39,266 bases of DNA, taken from positions 1 to 39,266 of the forward strand of contig NZ_QASO01000136.1 in NCBI RefSeq assembly GCF_003052605.1, read 5' to 3'. How positions within the stretch are numbered: position 1 is the first letter of the stretch; each line of letters opens with the position of its first letter. This document shows positions 8,798 to 16,017 of the stretch, one piece after another. The notes beneath the pieces were generated by a model. The model saw only the letters and a program-made list of their open reading frames with translations, ran no database searches and was not told the origin of the DNA. Both the position numbers and the translations under genes were made by a program. This stretch comes from Ectopseudomonas oleovorans (GTDB lineage: Bacteria; Pseudomonadota; Gammaproteobacteria; Pseudomonadales; Pseudomonadaceae).

Positions 8798-9886
8798 ATG
8801 AGTGCCGTCACCCGCGAAGCGGTCGAAGCCTGTCTGCGTCAGTTCACCGACCCTCATCTCGATCAGGATCCGGTCAGTGCCGGTTGCCTGCGTGAGGTCG
8901 ATATTCAGGGCGCGCGCGTCGCCGTACGCCTGGAGCTGGGCTACGCCGCCGGCCTGTTCAAGAACGGTTGGGCGCAGATGCTGCAGATGGCGCTGGAGAA
9001 CCTCGATGCTGTCGACAGTGCGCAGGTAAAGGTCGACTGCGTAATCGACTCGCACCAGGGCCAGGCGCAGGTGCCGGCCCTGGCCGGGGTGAAGAATGTG
9101 ATCGCCGTGGCCTCGGGCAAGGGCGGTGTGGGCAAGTCCACCACCGCCGCCAACCTGGCGTTGGCCCTGGCGCGTGAGGGTGCGCGAGTGGGCATTCTCG
9201 ATGCCGATATCTATGGTCCCAGTCAGGGCATCATGTTCGGCATCGCCGAAGGCACGCGCCCGCAGGTCAAGGATCAGAAGTGGTTCGTGCCGCTCGAAGC
9301 CCATGGCGTGCAGGTGATGTCCATGGCCTTTCTCACCGACGACAACACACCGATGGTGTGGCGCGGGCCGATGGTCAGCGGGGCCTTACTGCAACTGATT
9401 ACCCAGACCGCCTGGAATGATCTCGATTACCTGGTGGTGGACATGCCGCCGGGCACTGGCGACATCCAGCTGACCCTGGCGCAGAAGGTGCCGGTGGCCG
9501 GCAGCGTGATCGTCACCACGCCGCAGGATCTGGCGCTGCTCGATGCGAAAAAAGGCGTGGAGATGTTCCGCAAGGTGCACATCCCAGTGCTCGGCGTGGT
9601 GGAGAACATGGCCGTGCATATCTGCTCCAACTGCGGCCATGCCGAGCATCTGTTCGGCGAAGGCGGTGGCGAGAAACTGGCGGCGCAGTACGGTGTCGAG
9701 TTGCTGGCCTCGTTGCCGCTGTCGATGGCCATTCGCATGCAGGCCGATGACGGCAAGCCGACCACGGTGGCTGACCCGGAAAGCCAGATCGCCATGATCT
9801 ATCAGGATTTGGCGCGCAAGGTCGGTGCGCGCATCGCCCAGGCTGGCAAGCCGGTCATGCCCAGTATCGAGATCAGTGAGGACTAA
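8798..9886 (+). CDS. apbC: iron-sulfur cluster carrier protein ApbC (Mrp/NBP35 family)
   Basis: Cytoplasmic P-loop ATPase that binds and hands over Fe-S clusters. The start at 8798 has GGAG seven bases upstream and gives MSAVTREAVEACLRQF; earlier in-frame codons lack support. The 362-residue protein has a DUF59-like N-terminal domain (about 5-85), the deviant Walker A GKGGVGKS at 107-114, a Walker B-like VVDMPPGTGD at about 213-222, and the CxxC cluster ligands Cys276 and Cys279 in HICSNCGH. This Mrp protein is unrelated to the Mrp antiporter encoded further right. Confidence 0.95.
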   Translation: MSAVTREAVEACLRQFTDPHLDQDPVSAGCLREVDIQGARVAVRLELGYAAGLFKNGWAQMLQMALENLDAVDSAQVKVDCVIDSHQGQAQVPALAGVKNVIAVASGKGGVGKSTTAANLALALAREGARVGILDADIYGPSQGIMFGIAEGTRPQVKDQKWFVPLEAHGVQVMSMAFLTDDNTPMVWRGPMVSGALLQLITQTAWNDLDYLVVDMPPGTGDIQLTLAQKVPVAGSVIVTTPQDLALLDAKKGVEMFRKVHIPVLGVVENMAVHICSNCGHAEHLFGEGGGEKLAAQYGVELLASLPLSMAIRMQADDGKPTTVADPESQIAMIYQDLARKVGARIAQAGKPVMPSIEISED

Positions 9887-10216
9887 CAGCAGCCGCGCAG
9901 CGGCATCTGATGACCCTCTTCCGCTTGCGGGAGCGGGAGAGGGCAACGCAGGCGGCTCGGTCCTGGCGTGGCTTTCCAATTGCCTTGCGACGTGGGCATC
10001 CTGCGCAGCTCTACCACCCGACTCAGTTCAAGCGTCGGAGTATCGAATTTGTAGGAGCGGCGCCCCGCCGCGAATCAGAGGGGCGCACATTTGAAAAGCT
10101 TCGCCCCGGGGCGGGGCTCCTACGAAAAGCTGCTTTGGAGCGGCTTCGGCCGCGAATTTAGCGGATAAATCCGCTCCTGTAAGGTGTGCAGACGCCCACA
10201 AAAAACCCCGCACTAG
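9887..10216. other. intergenic region with REP element, up to the IS1182 insertion
   Basis: No gene is visible between the apbC stop and the IS left end. The stretch holds a REP hairpin (10051-10123), a following GGAGCGGCTTCGGCCGC-type half repeat (about 10137-10155), and the left half of the terminator that the IS has split (10201-10211). Confidence 0.7.
10051..10123. repeat. REP-type inverted repeat downstream of apbC
   Basis: GTAGGAGCGGCGCCCCGCCG at 10051-10070 pairs with the arm ending in GGGGCTCCTAC at 10123. It is nearly identical to the inner repeat at 6424-6498, including the AAAAGCTTCGCCCC loop sequence, so both belong to one repeat family. Confidence 0.85.
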
Positions 10217-10320
10217 CAGGCTGTGTGAAAACGCTCTGAACTGAACCGGTTCAATACAAACGCCTCGATTGACTCGGGGCGTCTGTGTTTTTACTGATGC
10301 AATGATGCAAAGTGCAGCGT

Positions 10321-11745
10321 TCAGGTCAGTAGCTCGATCATGCGGCGCGCCCCGAGTACCGAAATAGCACGTTTGAGGTTGTAGGCTTGCACGGCCATCG
10401 CCATCTCAGCTCTCACCCCGCTGAAATGGCGCACTAGAAAACGACCGTTGCCCAGAATCCATTGTTTGAGATTGCCAAAAGGGTGCTCGACGATTGCTCG
10501 TCGCCGTCCCATCATCTCAGGGTGAGTTTCGAGTCGTTTCTCCATCCGCGCGAACGCCTCTTCGTTGGGATGGCGGCTGATATGACGCCGTTGGGCCTGT
10601 GTGCACTTGGCTTTTAATGGGCAGTTCCCGCAGTCCTCGGCACGGGCTGCGTAAAGGCGAGTGCCACGATTGAGCTGTTTGAGCGACAGGGTCTTACCCG
10701 CAGGACATTGGAAGCTGTCGGTCGCAGGATCGTAAGTGAAGTCCTGACGCACAAACAGCGTGCCGCCGCCCTGGTTGTTGGGCGCGCGATTCACGGGGAC
10801 GAAAGCCGTAATGCCCGCTTCTTCGCAGGCCTGAAACTGCGCCCCGTTGGAATAACCTGCATCAGCCGTGACGGTCAGCTCAGACTGCTGCAGAACCGCC
10901 TGAGTCGCTTTGGCCATCGGCTCCAACTGCTGGTTGTCGGTGCAGTCACTGGTCACTTCGTGATGCACGATCAGGCCATGCTCGGCATCGACAGCGCTCT
11001 GCACGTTGTAGGCCACGCAAGGGCTCTTGCCGGAGCAGCGCATCTTCTTGGCATCCGCTTCGCCTTCGACGAACTGTTCCAGGCCCTGCGCCTCCATCAG
11101 CGCTTGTACGGTCAAGTTATCGGCATGGCGATCCTGTAGCTGGCGTAGCGCCTGTTTCACCGCTGCCCGGTCAATCGTCTCTTGCGCGTCTTGTGCATCA
11201 CCCTCATCAAGCTGGGCCAGGTACTGGGCAATGTGTTTTTCCAGCTTCGCTTGTTGACGCTTGAGCTTCTCCACGCTCAGGTGCTTGCGCAGCGAAGCTA
11301 CCGCTTGGAACTTGCTGCCATCGATGGCCACCAGCTCCCCACTGATCAAGCTTGCCTGGCGACAAAACTGGACGAAAGCCTTGCAAGTCGCCTGAAAGGC
11401 CATGCTGTTGTCTTTGCGAAAATCCGCGATGGTCTTGAAGTCCGGCGCCAGACGACCCAGCAACCACATCACCTCGATATTGCGCTGGCACTCCGCCTCC
11501 AATCGACGAGAGGAGCGAATGCGCTGGAAGTAGCCATATAGGTATAGCTTGAGCAAATCAGCTGGATCGTAGCCAGGGCGCCCAGTCTTGAGCGGCTCAG
11601 CCTTGCTGAACCCCAGTACCTTCAGATCCAGACGAGCCACATAGGCCTCGATGACTCGAACTAGATGATCCTCAGGAACCAGCTCTTCCAATGTCGGCGG
11701 AAACAGGCTGCCTTGTTGCCGACCTTCACCTTGGATATAGCCCAT
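10321..11745 (-). CDS. IS1182-family transposase
   Basis: DDE-type transposase for the surrounding element. It shows the N-terminal segment typical of IS1182/DUF772 proteins (LVPEDHLVRVIEAYV, LLKLYLYGYFQRIRSSRRLE) and acidic catalytic stretches VAIDGSKFQ and TADAGYSNGAQF, then a Cys-rich segment (CPAGK, CGNCPLKAKC) and HPFGNLKQW, which supplies the C-terminal half of the fold. I choose the ATG at 11745 (MGYIQGEGR, 474 residues); a TTG three codons upstream would also be in frame. No clear Shine-Dalgarno sequence precedes either start, because a large hairpin occupies the leader. The gene appears intact. Confidence 0.92.
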   Translation of the reverse strand: MGYIQGEGRQQGSLFPPTLEELVPEDHLVRVIEAYVARLDLKVLGFSKAEPLKTGRPGYDPADLLKLYLYGYFQRIRSSRRLEAECQRNIEVMWLLGRLAPDFKTIADFRKDNSMAFQATCKAFVQFCRQASLISGELVAIDGSKFQAVASLRKHLSVEKLKRQQAKLEKHIAQYLAQLDEGDAQDAQETIDRAAVKQALRQLQDRHADNLTVQALMEAQGLEQFVEGEADAKKMRCSGKSPCVAYNVQSAVDAEHGLIVHHEVTSDCTDNQQLEPMAKATQAVLQQSELTVTADAGYSNGAQFQACEEAGITAFVPVNRAPNNQGGGTLFVRQDFTYDPATDSFQCPAGKTLSLKQLNRGTRLYAARAEDCGNCPLKAKCTQAQRRHISRHPNEEAFARMEKRLETHPEMMGRRRAIVEHPFGNLKQWILGNGRFLVRHFSGVRAEMAMAVQAYNLKRAISVLGARRMIELLT

Positions 11746-11749
11746 AAAC

Positions 11750-11783
11750 GACAATGCCCCTATCGACCGATAGAGGCATTGTC
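11750..11783 (-). promoter_or_regulatory. hairpin in the transposase leader
   Basis: GACAATGCCCCTATCG (11750-11765) pairs with CGATAGAGGCATTGTC (11768-11783), 15 of 16 bases, with a two-base loop. It lies a few bases upstream of the transposase ATG. Such leader hairpins in insertion sequences can hide the start from ribosomes when transcription enters from outside; that role is inferred here. Confidence 0.6.
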
Positions 11784-11827
11784 TTCACCTTGCACTCAGA
11801 CTGCTAGGTTTTCACACAGTCTGCTAG

Positions 11828-11840
11828 GCGGGGCTCTTTT
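11828..11840 (-). terminator. intrinsic terminator of the cold-shock gene, split by the IS
   Basis: GCGGGGCTCTTTT at 11828-11840 and AAAAACCCCGC at 10201-10211 are the two halves of one hairpin. If the IS and one CTAG copy are removed, the halves come together as a GC stem with a CTAG-containing loop and a T-run on each strand, which would end the csp message on the minus strand. The insertion should therefore let csp transcripts run into the IS in the same direction as the transposase. Confidence 0.75.
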
Positions 11841-11858
11841 CAAGCAGGGTAGCGCAGG

Positions 11859-12068
11859 TTAGATAACCTGAACTTCCTCAGCCTGCATGCCTTTCTGACC
11901 ACGGGTGGCCACGAAGGAAACTTGCTGGCCTTCTTTCAGGCTCTTGAAACCATCGCTCTGGATGGCTTTGAAGTGTACGAAGAGGTCGTCACCGGATTGC
12001 GGGGTGATGAAGCCGTAGCCTTTCTCATCGTTGAACCACTTAACGGTGCCAGTCTGACGATTGGACAT
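11859..12068 (-). CDS. cold-shock domain protein (CspA family)
   Basis: Small single-stranded nucleic acid-binding protein that acts as an RNA chaperone. All 69 residues form one cold-shock domain: VKWFNDEKGYGFI holds the RNP1 motif KGYGFI and DDLFVHF is RNP2. The start has TAGGAGA seven bases upstream. The name could be capB, cspA or cspD, and sequence alone does not decide between them. Its terminator has been interrupted by the IS1182 element about 20 bases downstream of the stop. Confidence 0.93.
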   Translation of the reverse strand: MSNRQTGTVKWFNDEKGYGFITPQSGDDLFVHFKAIQSDGFKSLKEGQQVSFVATRGQKGMQAEEVQVI

Positions 12069-12368
12069 GTGATGTCTCCTAACAAAAGTAATTACAGCCC
12101 TGGAAAAGCCCAGGCCGGGACTGAGTGCAACGAGTACTAGGAGTCGGACGATGTTTGGATCGAGATCTAGGCATCAAGTAGCGATTCGCGGTGACACATG
12201 CAGCACAGTGGGGACACCATACGTGGTTTTATCGCCAAGTGCGAATAGTCGATGCAGTTTTTTTGCAAATAATGACTGAAGGGCGCGCCGGCACTCTTTG
12301 AAGCGTGGCGCCTGCATCGGTAAGATGCGCTCACTTTTTTCGTAACCGCCCACTCAGGACACCTCGCC
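12069..12368. other. divergent promoter region, csp / dcd
   Basis: These 300 bases separate two divergent genes and must contain both promoters. On the minus side the csp message would have a leader that could include the hairpin GGGCTTTTCCAGGGC around 12090-12108; long leaders are usual for cold-shock genes. I see no open frame worth calling. Confidence 0.5.
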
Positions 12369-12935
12369 ATGAGCATCAAATCGGATAAGTGGATTCGCCG
12401 CATGGCCCAGGAACACGGCATGATCGAGCCCTACGTCGAGCGCCAGGTGCGCGGTGCCGACGATAGTCGCGTCATCTCCTACGGTGTTTCCAGCTACGGC
12501 TACGACGTACGTTGCGCCGACGAATTCAAGGTGTTCACCAATATCCATTCGGCCATCGTCGACCCGAAGAATTTCGATGAGAAGAGCTTCGTCGACATCA
12601 AGAGCGACGTTTGCATCATTCCGCCTAACTCCTTCGCCCTGGCGCGCACCGTTGAATACTTCCGTATTCCGCGTGACGTACTGACCATCTGCTTGGGCAA
12701 GAGCACCTATGCGCGTTGCGGCATCATCGTCAACGTCACGCCGCTGGAGCCGGAGTGGGAAGGTCACGTGACCCTGGAATTCTCCAACACCACCAACCTG
12801 CCGGCGAAGATCTACGCCAACGAAGGTGTGGCGCAGATGCTGTTCCTGCAGTCCGACGAGGCCTGTGAGGTGTCCTATCGCGATCGCGGTGGCAAGTACC
12901 AGGGGCAGACCGGTGTAACCCTGCCCAAGGCCTGA
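12369..12935 (+). CDS. dcd: dCTP deaminase
   Basis: Converts dCTP to dUTP and ammonia, the main route to dUMP for thymidylate synthesis in this group. The 188-residue protein matches family length and shows GVSSYGYDVRCADEF (about 37-51), CLGKSTYARCGIIVNVTPLEPEWEGHV-type core (split here as GKSTYARCG and PLEPEWEGHVTLE, whose glutamate is catalytic in the trimeric enzyme) and the C-terminal GKYQGQTGVTLPK that closes over the nucleotide. It is followed by a strong terminator shared with nadE. Confidence 0.96.
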   Translation: MSIKSDKWIRRMAQEHGMIEPYVERQVRGADDSRVISYGVSSYGYDVRCADEFKVFTNIHSAIVDPKNFDEKSFVDIKSDVCIIPPNSFALARTVEYFRIPRDVLTICLGKSTYARCGIIVNVTPLEPEWEGHVTLEFSNTTNLPAKIYANEGVAQMLFLQSDEACEVSYRDRGGKYQGQTGVTLPKA

Positions 12936-12950
12936 TCGAACCTCCTGATG

Positions 12951-12984
12951 CGAAGAAGCCGGGCATTGCCCGGCTTCTTCGTTT
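12951..12984. terminator. bidirectional intrinsic terminator between dcd and nadE
   Basis: GAAGAAGCCGGGCA and TGCCCGGCTTCTTC form a perfect 14-base stem around a single-base loop, with CGTTTCT on the right. It lies between two convergent genes and would stop transcription in both directions. Confidence 0.9.
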
Positions 12985-12997
12985 CTGCCCTCTGCGA

Positions 12998-13825
12998 TCA
13001 AGGCACCAGCGGCAGCTCGCGCTTGTGGCGGGTGGCGTCGTAGGTGCGCACGATGGTGGCATAGGCCTCGTCGCTGACGGTCTCACCATGCAGGAAGGCG
13101 TCGATCTCGGCATAGGTCACGCCATGGGCTTCCTCGTCCGGTTTGCCCGGGCGCAATTCTTCCAGATCGGCAGTCGGCGTTTTCATCACCAGATGCTGCG
13201 GTGCTCCCAGGTGTGCGGCGATGGCGCGTACCTGTTTCTTCACCAGGCCAGACAGCGGGGCCAGGTCGCAGGCGCCATCACCGAATTTGGTGAAGAAGCC
13301 CATGACCGCCTCGGCGGCATGATCGGTGCCGATCACCAGGCCATTGTTGGCGTTGGCGATGGCGAACTGGGCGACCATGCGAATGCGGGCCTTGACGTTA
13401 CCCAGTACGAAGTCGCGCCGGGCATGGCTCAGCTGTTCCAGATGACTGACCTGCAGGGCCAGGCCGTTGACGCTGTCGGCGATGTTGACCGTGACGGACT
13501 CATCGGCACGGATGAATTGCAGCGAATCCTGTGCGTCATGCTCGTCATGCTGGGTGTTGTGCGGCAGACGCACGGCGATGAAGCGATAGGCGCTATCGCC
13601 GCTCTCGGCACGTAATTCCTCGACCGCGAGCTGAGCCAGACGCCCGGCCGTGGTCGAGTCGACGCCGCCGCTGATACCGAGCACCAGCACCTTGAGGCCT
13701 GACTTTCTGAGGGTGTTCTTGATGAAGGTCTTGCGCCGCTCGATCTCTGCACTCAGCGCAGCGTCGTCGGCGAATGGCGGCACCACGTTGAGGGCGGCGG
13801 CGATTTCGGCTTGGCGGTTGCTCAT
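12998..13825 (-). CDS. nadE: NH3-dependent NAD(+) synthetase
   Basis: Makes NAD from nicotinate adenine dinucleotide, ATP and ammonia, the last step of both de novo synthesis and salvage. The 275-residue protein is the short ammonia-dependent type without a glutaminase domain. The PP-loop LGISGGVDST lies at 49-58; GTDHAAEAVMGFFTKFGDG and KPDEEAHGVTYAEID are further family blocks. A GAGGAG sits six bases before the ATG. The gene is intact and lies 10 bases downstream of the broken pncB, so the three genes formed one NAD salvage operon (pncA-pncB-nadE). It remains needed for de novo NAD synthesis. Confidence 0.96.
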   Translation of the reverse strand: MSNRQAEIAAALNVVPPFADDAALSAEIERRKTFIKNTLRKSGLKVLVLGISGGVDSTTAGRLAQLAVEELRAESGDSAYRFIAVRLPHNTQHDEHDAQDSLQFIRADESVTVNIADSVNGLALQVSHLEQLSHARRDFVLGNVKARIRMVAQFAIANANNGLVIGTDHAAEAVMGFFTKFGDGACDLAPLSGLVKKQVRAIAAHLGAPQHLVMKTPTADLEELRPGKPDEEAHGVTYAEIDAFLHGETVSDEAYATIVRTYDATRHKRELPLVP

Positions 13826-13835
13826 GTCTGGCTCC

Positions 13836-15035
13836 TCACTGGGTCACGCGAAAGACGTGTTTCAGGTAATGGACGAAGTTCTCGTCGCGGCATTGGGTCT
13901 TGCCGGGCGTATCGGAAATCTTCGCTACCGGTTGACCGTTGCAGGCGATCATCTTGATCACGATGTTCATCGGCTCGACGCCGGGGATGTCGCAGGTCAG
14001 GTTGGTTCCGACCCCGAAGCTTACGTGGATTCGCCCGGAAAGTGCACGGTAGAGCCGCAGCGACTTGGGCAGGTCGAGTCCGTCGGAGAACACCAGGGTC
14101 TTGCTCATCGGATCGATGCCGAGTTTCTCGTAGTGGGCGATGGCTTTTTCCGCCCACACCAGTGGGTCGCCGGAGTCATGGCGCAGGCCGTCGAAGAGCT
14201 TGGCGAAGCACAGGTCGAAATCGTCGAGGAAGGCATCCATGGTGATGCAGTCGGTCAGGGCGATGCCCAGCAAACCGCGGTATTCGCGCACCCAGCAGTC
14301 GAGCGCGGCAATCTGGCTGTCGATCAGGCGTGGGCCAAGCTGCTGGTGCGCCATCAACCATTCGTGGGCCATGGTGCCAATGGGCTTGAGGTCGAACTCG
14401 CGGGCCAGGTGCACATTGCTGGTGCCGACGAAGCGACCGGGAAAATCGCGCTTGAGGATGTGTACCGCCTGCTCCTGCACGCGGTAGGAGAAGCGCCTGC
14501 GGGTGCCGAAATCAGCCAGCTGGAAGCCGGCCAGTTCGCTCGGCGAGGCTTCGGCCTTGAGCCAATCGAGCTTCTCGTACAGGCGCTCGGCAGCCTGTTC
14601 GAGCAGCACTTCACGGTAGCGATAGCGGTTGCGTACCTCGCTGACGATGGCCAGCAGCGGCACCTCGAAGAGGATCACGTGCAACTAGGGGCCGCGCAGA
14701 CGGATGCTCAACAGGCCGTCTTCAATTCTGGTGTGCACGTAGCGCAGGTTGAAGCGGAACAGGCTTAGAAAGCGAATGAAGTCCGGCTTGATGAACTGAA
14801 TGTGTTCGAGGAAGGCCAACTGGTCGACGCTCAGGCTCAGCTCACTGAGGCGTTCGATTTGATAGCGAATCTCGGCCAGGTAGGGTGTCAGATCCTCGCG
14901 GCTGCGGCAGCGGAATTCCCATTCCACCTCGGCATTGGAGTAGTTGTGCAGCACCGCTTGCATCATGGTCAGCTTGTAGAAATCGGTGTCCAGCAGGTTC
15001 TGCACGGTACGGTCGGCGAAAATGCTCTCGCTCAT
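13836..15035 (-). pseudogene. pncB: nicotinate phosphoribosyltransferase, interrupted by an in-frame amber codon
   Basis: The family enzyme converts nicotinate to nicotinate mononucleotide, the first committed step of the Preiss-Handler pathway. One frame runs from ATG at 15035 to the stop at 13836 (399 codons plus stop, normal family length), but codon 117 is TAG (14685-14687) between RLRGP and LHVILFEVPLLA. Relatives usually have tryptophan there, so a single TGG-to-TAG change explains it. No frame is lost: LLDTDFYKLTMMQAV near the N-terminus and SFGVGTNLTCD near the C-terminus are intact. A TTG directly after the stop could only restart a fragment without the substrate-binding N-terminus. 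Either a real recent nonsense mutation or a base-calling error. Confidence 0.88.
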
Positions 15036-15675
15036 CGCAGGTTCTCCTTGGCGAGGGTGCCATCCAGCTGTTCCAGGCTGGTAGCCAGTGTAATGCTCTG
15101 TTCGCGCATGGCGTGCAGGCGCTTTCGACCGTTTCGCTGGCGATGGCGCGGCAGGCCGGTAGGAAGACGATCACCTCGAAACCGGCGCGGCGCAGTTGCG
15201 GGGCGGTGGTCTTGACGCAGTAATCCAGAGCCAGGCCGCCCACCAGTACAAGGTCGACGCCATTTTGCCGGAGAAATTCGATCACGCCCGTGCTGCGCTT
15301 CTCGGCCAGGTCGTGGTAGCAGGCGCGTAGGGGGGGCAGGTCGGCTCAACGCCTTTCCACACGAAGTAGTCGTAATCCAGCGGCGCTGGCAGGCCATCGA
15401 GCAATTCGAAGCCGGGCGTGCCAGGCACGCAGTGGCTGACCCAGGTCAGGTCTGCATTGGCCAGCGGCAGGGGGCGCAACATCTCATCGTGTTTATCGAC
15501 GACCCAGGCCGCTTGCGGGCTATGGGCATCCTTGCTGCCGATGCGCAGCTGGGCGCGTGCGGCCAGTTGGTTCAGCGCCGGGACGATGGTGTCGCCCTCG
15601 GGCACCGGTAGCTCGTTGGGGCACAGCGGGGTGAAGCCTTTTTTGGGCGTCGACGTCGAAGCTGGCGATCTTCAT
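15032..15675 (-). pseudogene. pncA: nicotinamidase, broken by three single-base frameshifts
   Basis: The family enzyme hydrolyses nicotinamide to nicotinate. The gene can be followed in three frames from MKIASFDVDAQK (ATG 15673-15675) to LEQLDGTLAKENLR, whose stop overlaps the pncB start (ATGA). Breaks: an extra A in an A6 run (about 15640-15645), after which the frame reads on as PVPEGDTIVPALNQLA; a missing C opposite the G7 run at 15330-15336, between VEPTCPP and LRACYHDLAEK; and a missing base near 15125-15130, between CRAIASETVE and RLHAMREQS. One gain and two losses restore 645 bases, a 214-residue protein of normal length. The catalytic Asp (FDVDAQ) and Cys (ALDYCVKTTA) codons are still present. 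Confidence 0.87.
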
Positions 15676-15716
15676 GGTGCGCCTCCTTCTCGTGGGTAAG
15701 TGACTACATATTTTAG

Positions 15717-15772
15717 CTAGGGTCTGTTGCCGTTTCGACGCGAGCCGTGCGCGAAACGGCAACAGACCCTAG
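15717..15772. repeat. palindrome of two head-to-head IS5-family ends
   Basis: CTAGGGTCTGTTGCCGTTTC at 15717-15736 is repeated as a perfect inverted copy ending at 15772; the arms are 21 bases including the CTAG at each outer edge, with only 14 bases (15738-15751) between them. The same 20 bases mark the end of the IS5-family element at 39021-39040. It is therefore a remnant or a minimal non-autonomous derivative of that element, 42 bases upstream of the pncA start codon. Confidence 0.85.
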
Positions 15773-15795
15773 TAGGCGCTCTCTGAATTGCAGGC

Positions 15796-15819
15796 AAAAA
15801 AATAGGCGCCAGAGGCGCC
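15796..15819 (-). terminator. intrinsic terminator, second of a tandem pair
   Basis: On the minus strand GGCGCC-TCT-GGCGCC is followed by TATTTTTTT. It lies downstream of the acylase gene as a back-up to the hairpin at 15918-15936 and shares its GGCGCC stem. Confidence 0.7.
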
Positions 15820-15917
15820 AGGGGAGCATTTCAATCGATGCATAATCTCTGAGCCTGCTGAGTCCGGGAAGTTCCATCCGGTGATGGAAAAGCCATCTTT
15901 TTCTTCGGGCAAAAGAA

Positions 15918-15936
15918 AAGGCGCCAAGGGCGCCTT
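15918..15936 (-). terminator. intrinsic terminator of the acylase operon
   Basis: On the minus strand AAGGCGCC-CTT-GGCGCCTT is followed by TTCTTTT, about 80 bases downstream of the acylase stop codon. Confidence 0.8.
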
Positions 15937-16017
15937 AAAACGATGATCTATGGAGTAAGTCGAATATTCAGAGTGGGGCGCTGAGGCAAAGGTTCAGCGC
16001 CGCCCGACGAACGGTCA

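Larger units (their letters stand above)
10217..11823 (-). mobile_element. complete IS1182-family insertion sequence
   Basis: A 1,607-bp element bounded by inverted repeats CAGGCTGTGTGAAAAC (10217-10232) and its inverse at 11808-11823 (15 of 16 bases match), flanked by CTAG at 10213-10216 and 11824-11827 as the target duplication. It encodes one intact transposase on the minus strand. The element lies inside a split terminator: CCCCGC ends at 10211 on the left and GCGGGG begins at 11828 on the right. Intact repeats, intact transposase and intact target duplication suggest recent insertion. Confidence 0.9.
15676..16017. other. intergenic region with IS-end palindrome and tandem terminators
   Basis: No gene lies between the pncA start and the acylase stop. 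The stretch holds the palindrome at 15717-15772 and two hairpins with T-runs on the minus strand at 15796-15819 and 15918-15936. The pncA promoter would have to lie here, so the palindrome probably sits in or next to it. Confidence 0.7.

Noticed and set aside
10233..10300. Hairpin ACGCCTCGA / TCGGGGCGT inside the left end of the IS1182 element
   Set aside because: Probably the transposase gene's own terminator or a barrier to incoming transcription; interrupted stem, so not listed as a separate feature.
14681..14690. Amber codon in pncB as a recoding (pyrrolysine or readthrough) site
   Set aside because: Relatives have a tryptophan codon at this place and no recoding machinery or downstream structure is visible; a point mutation or error is simpler.
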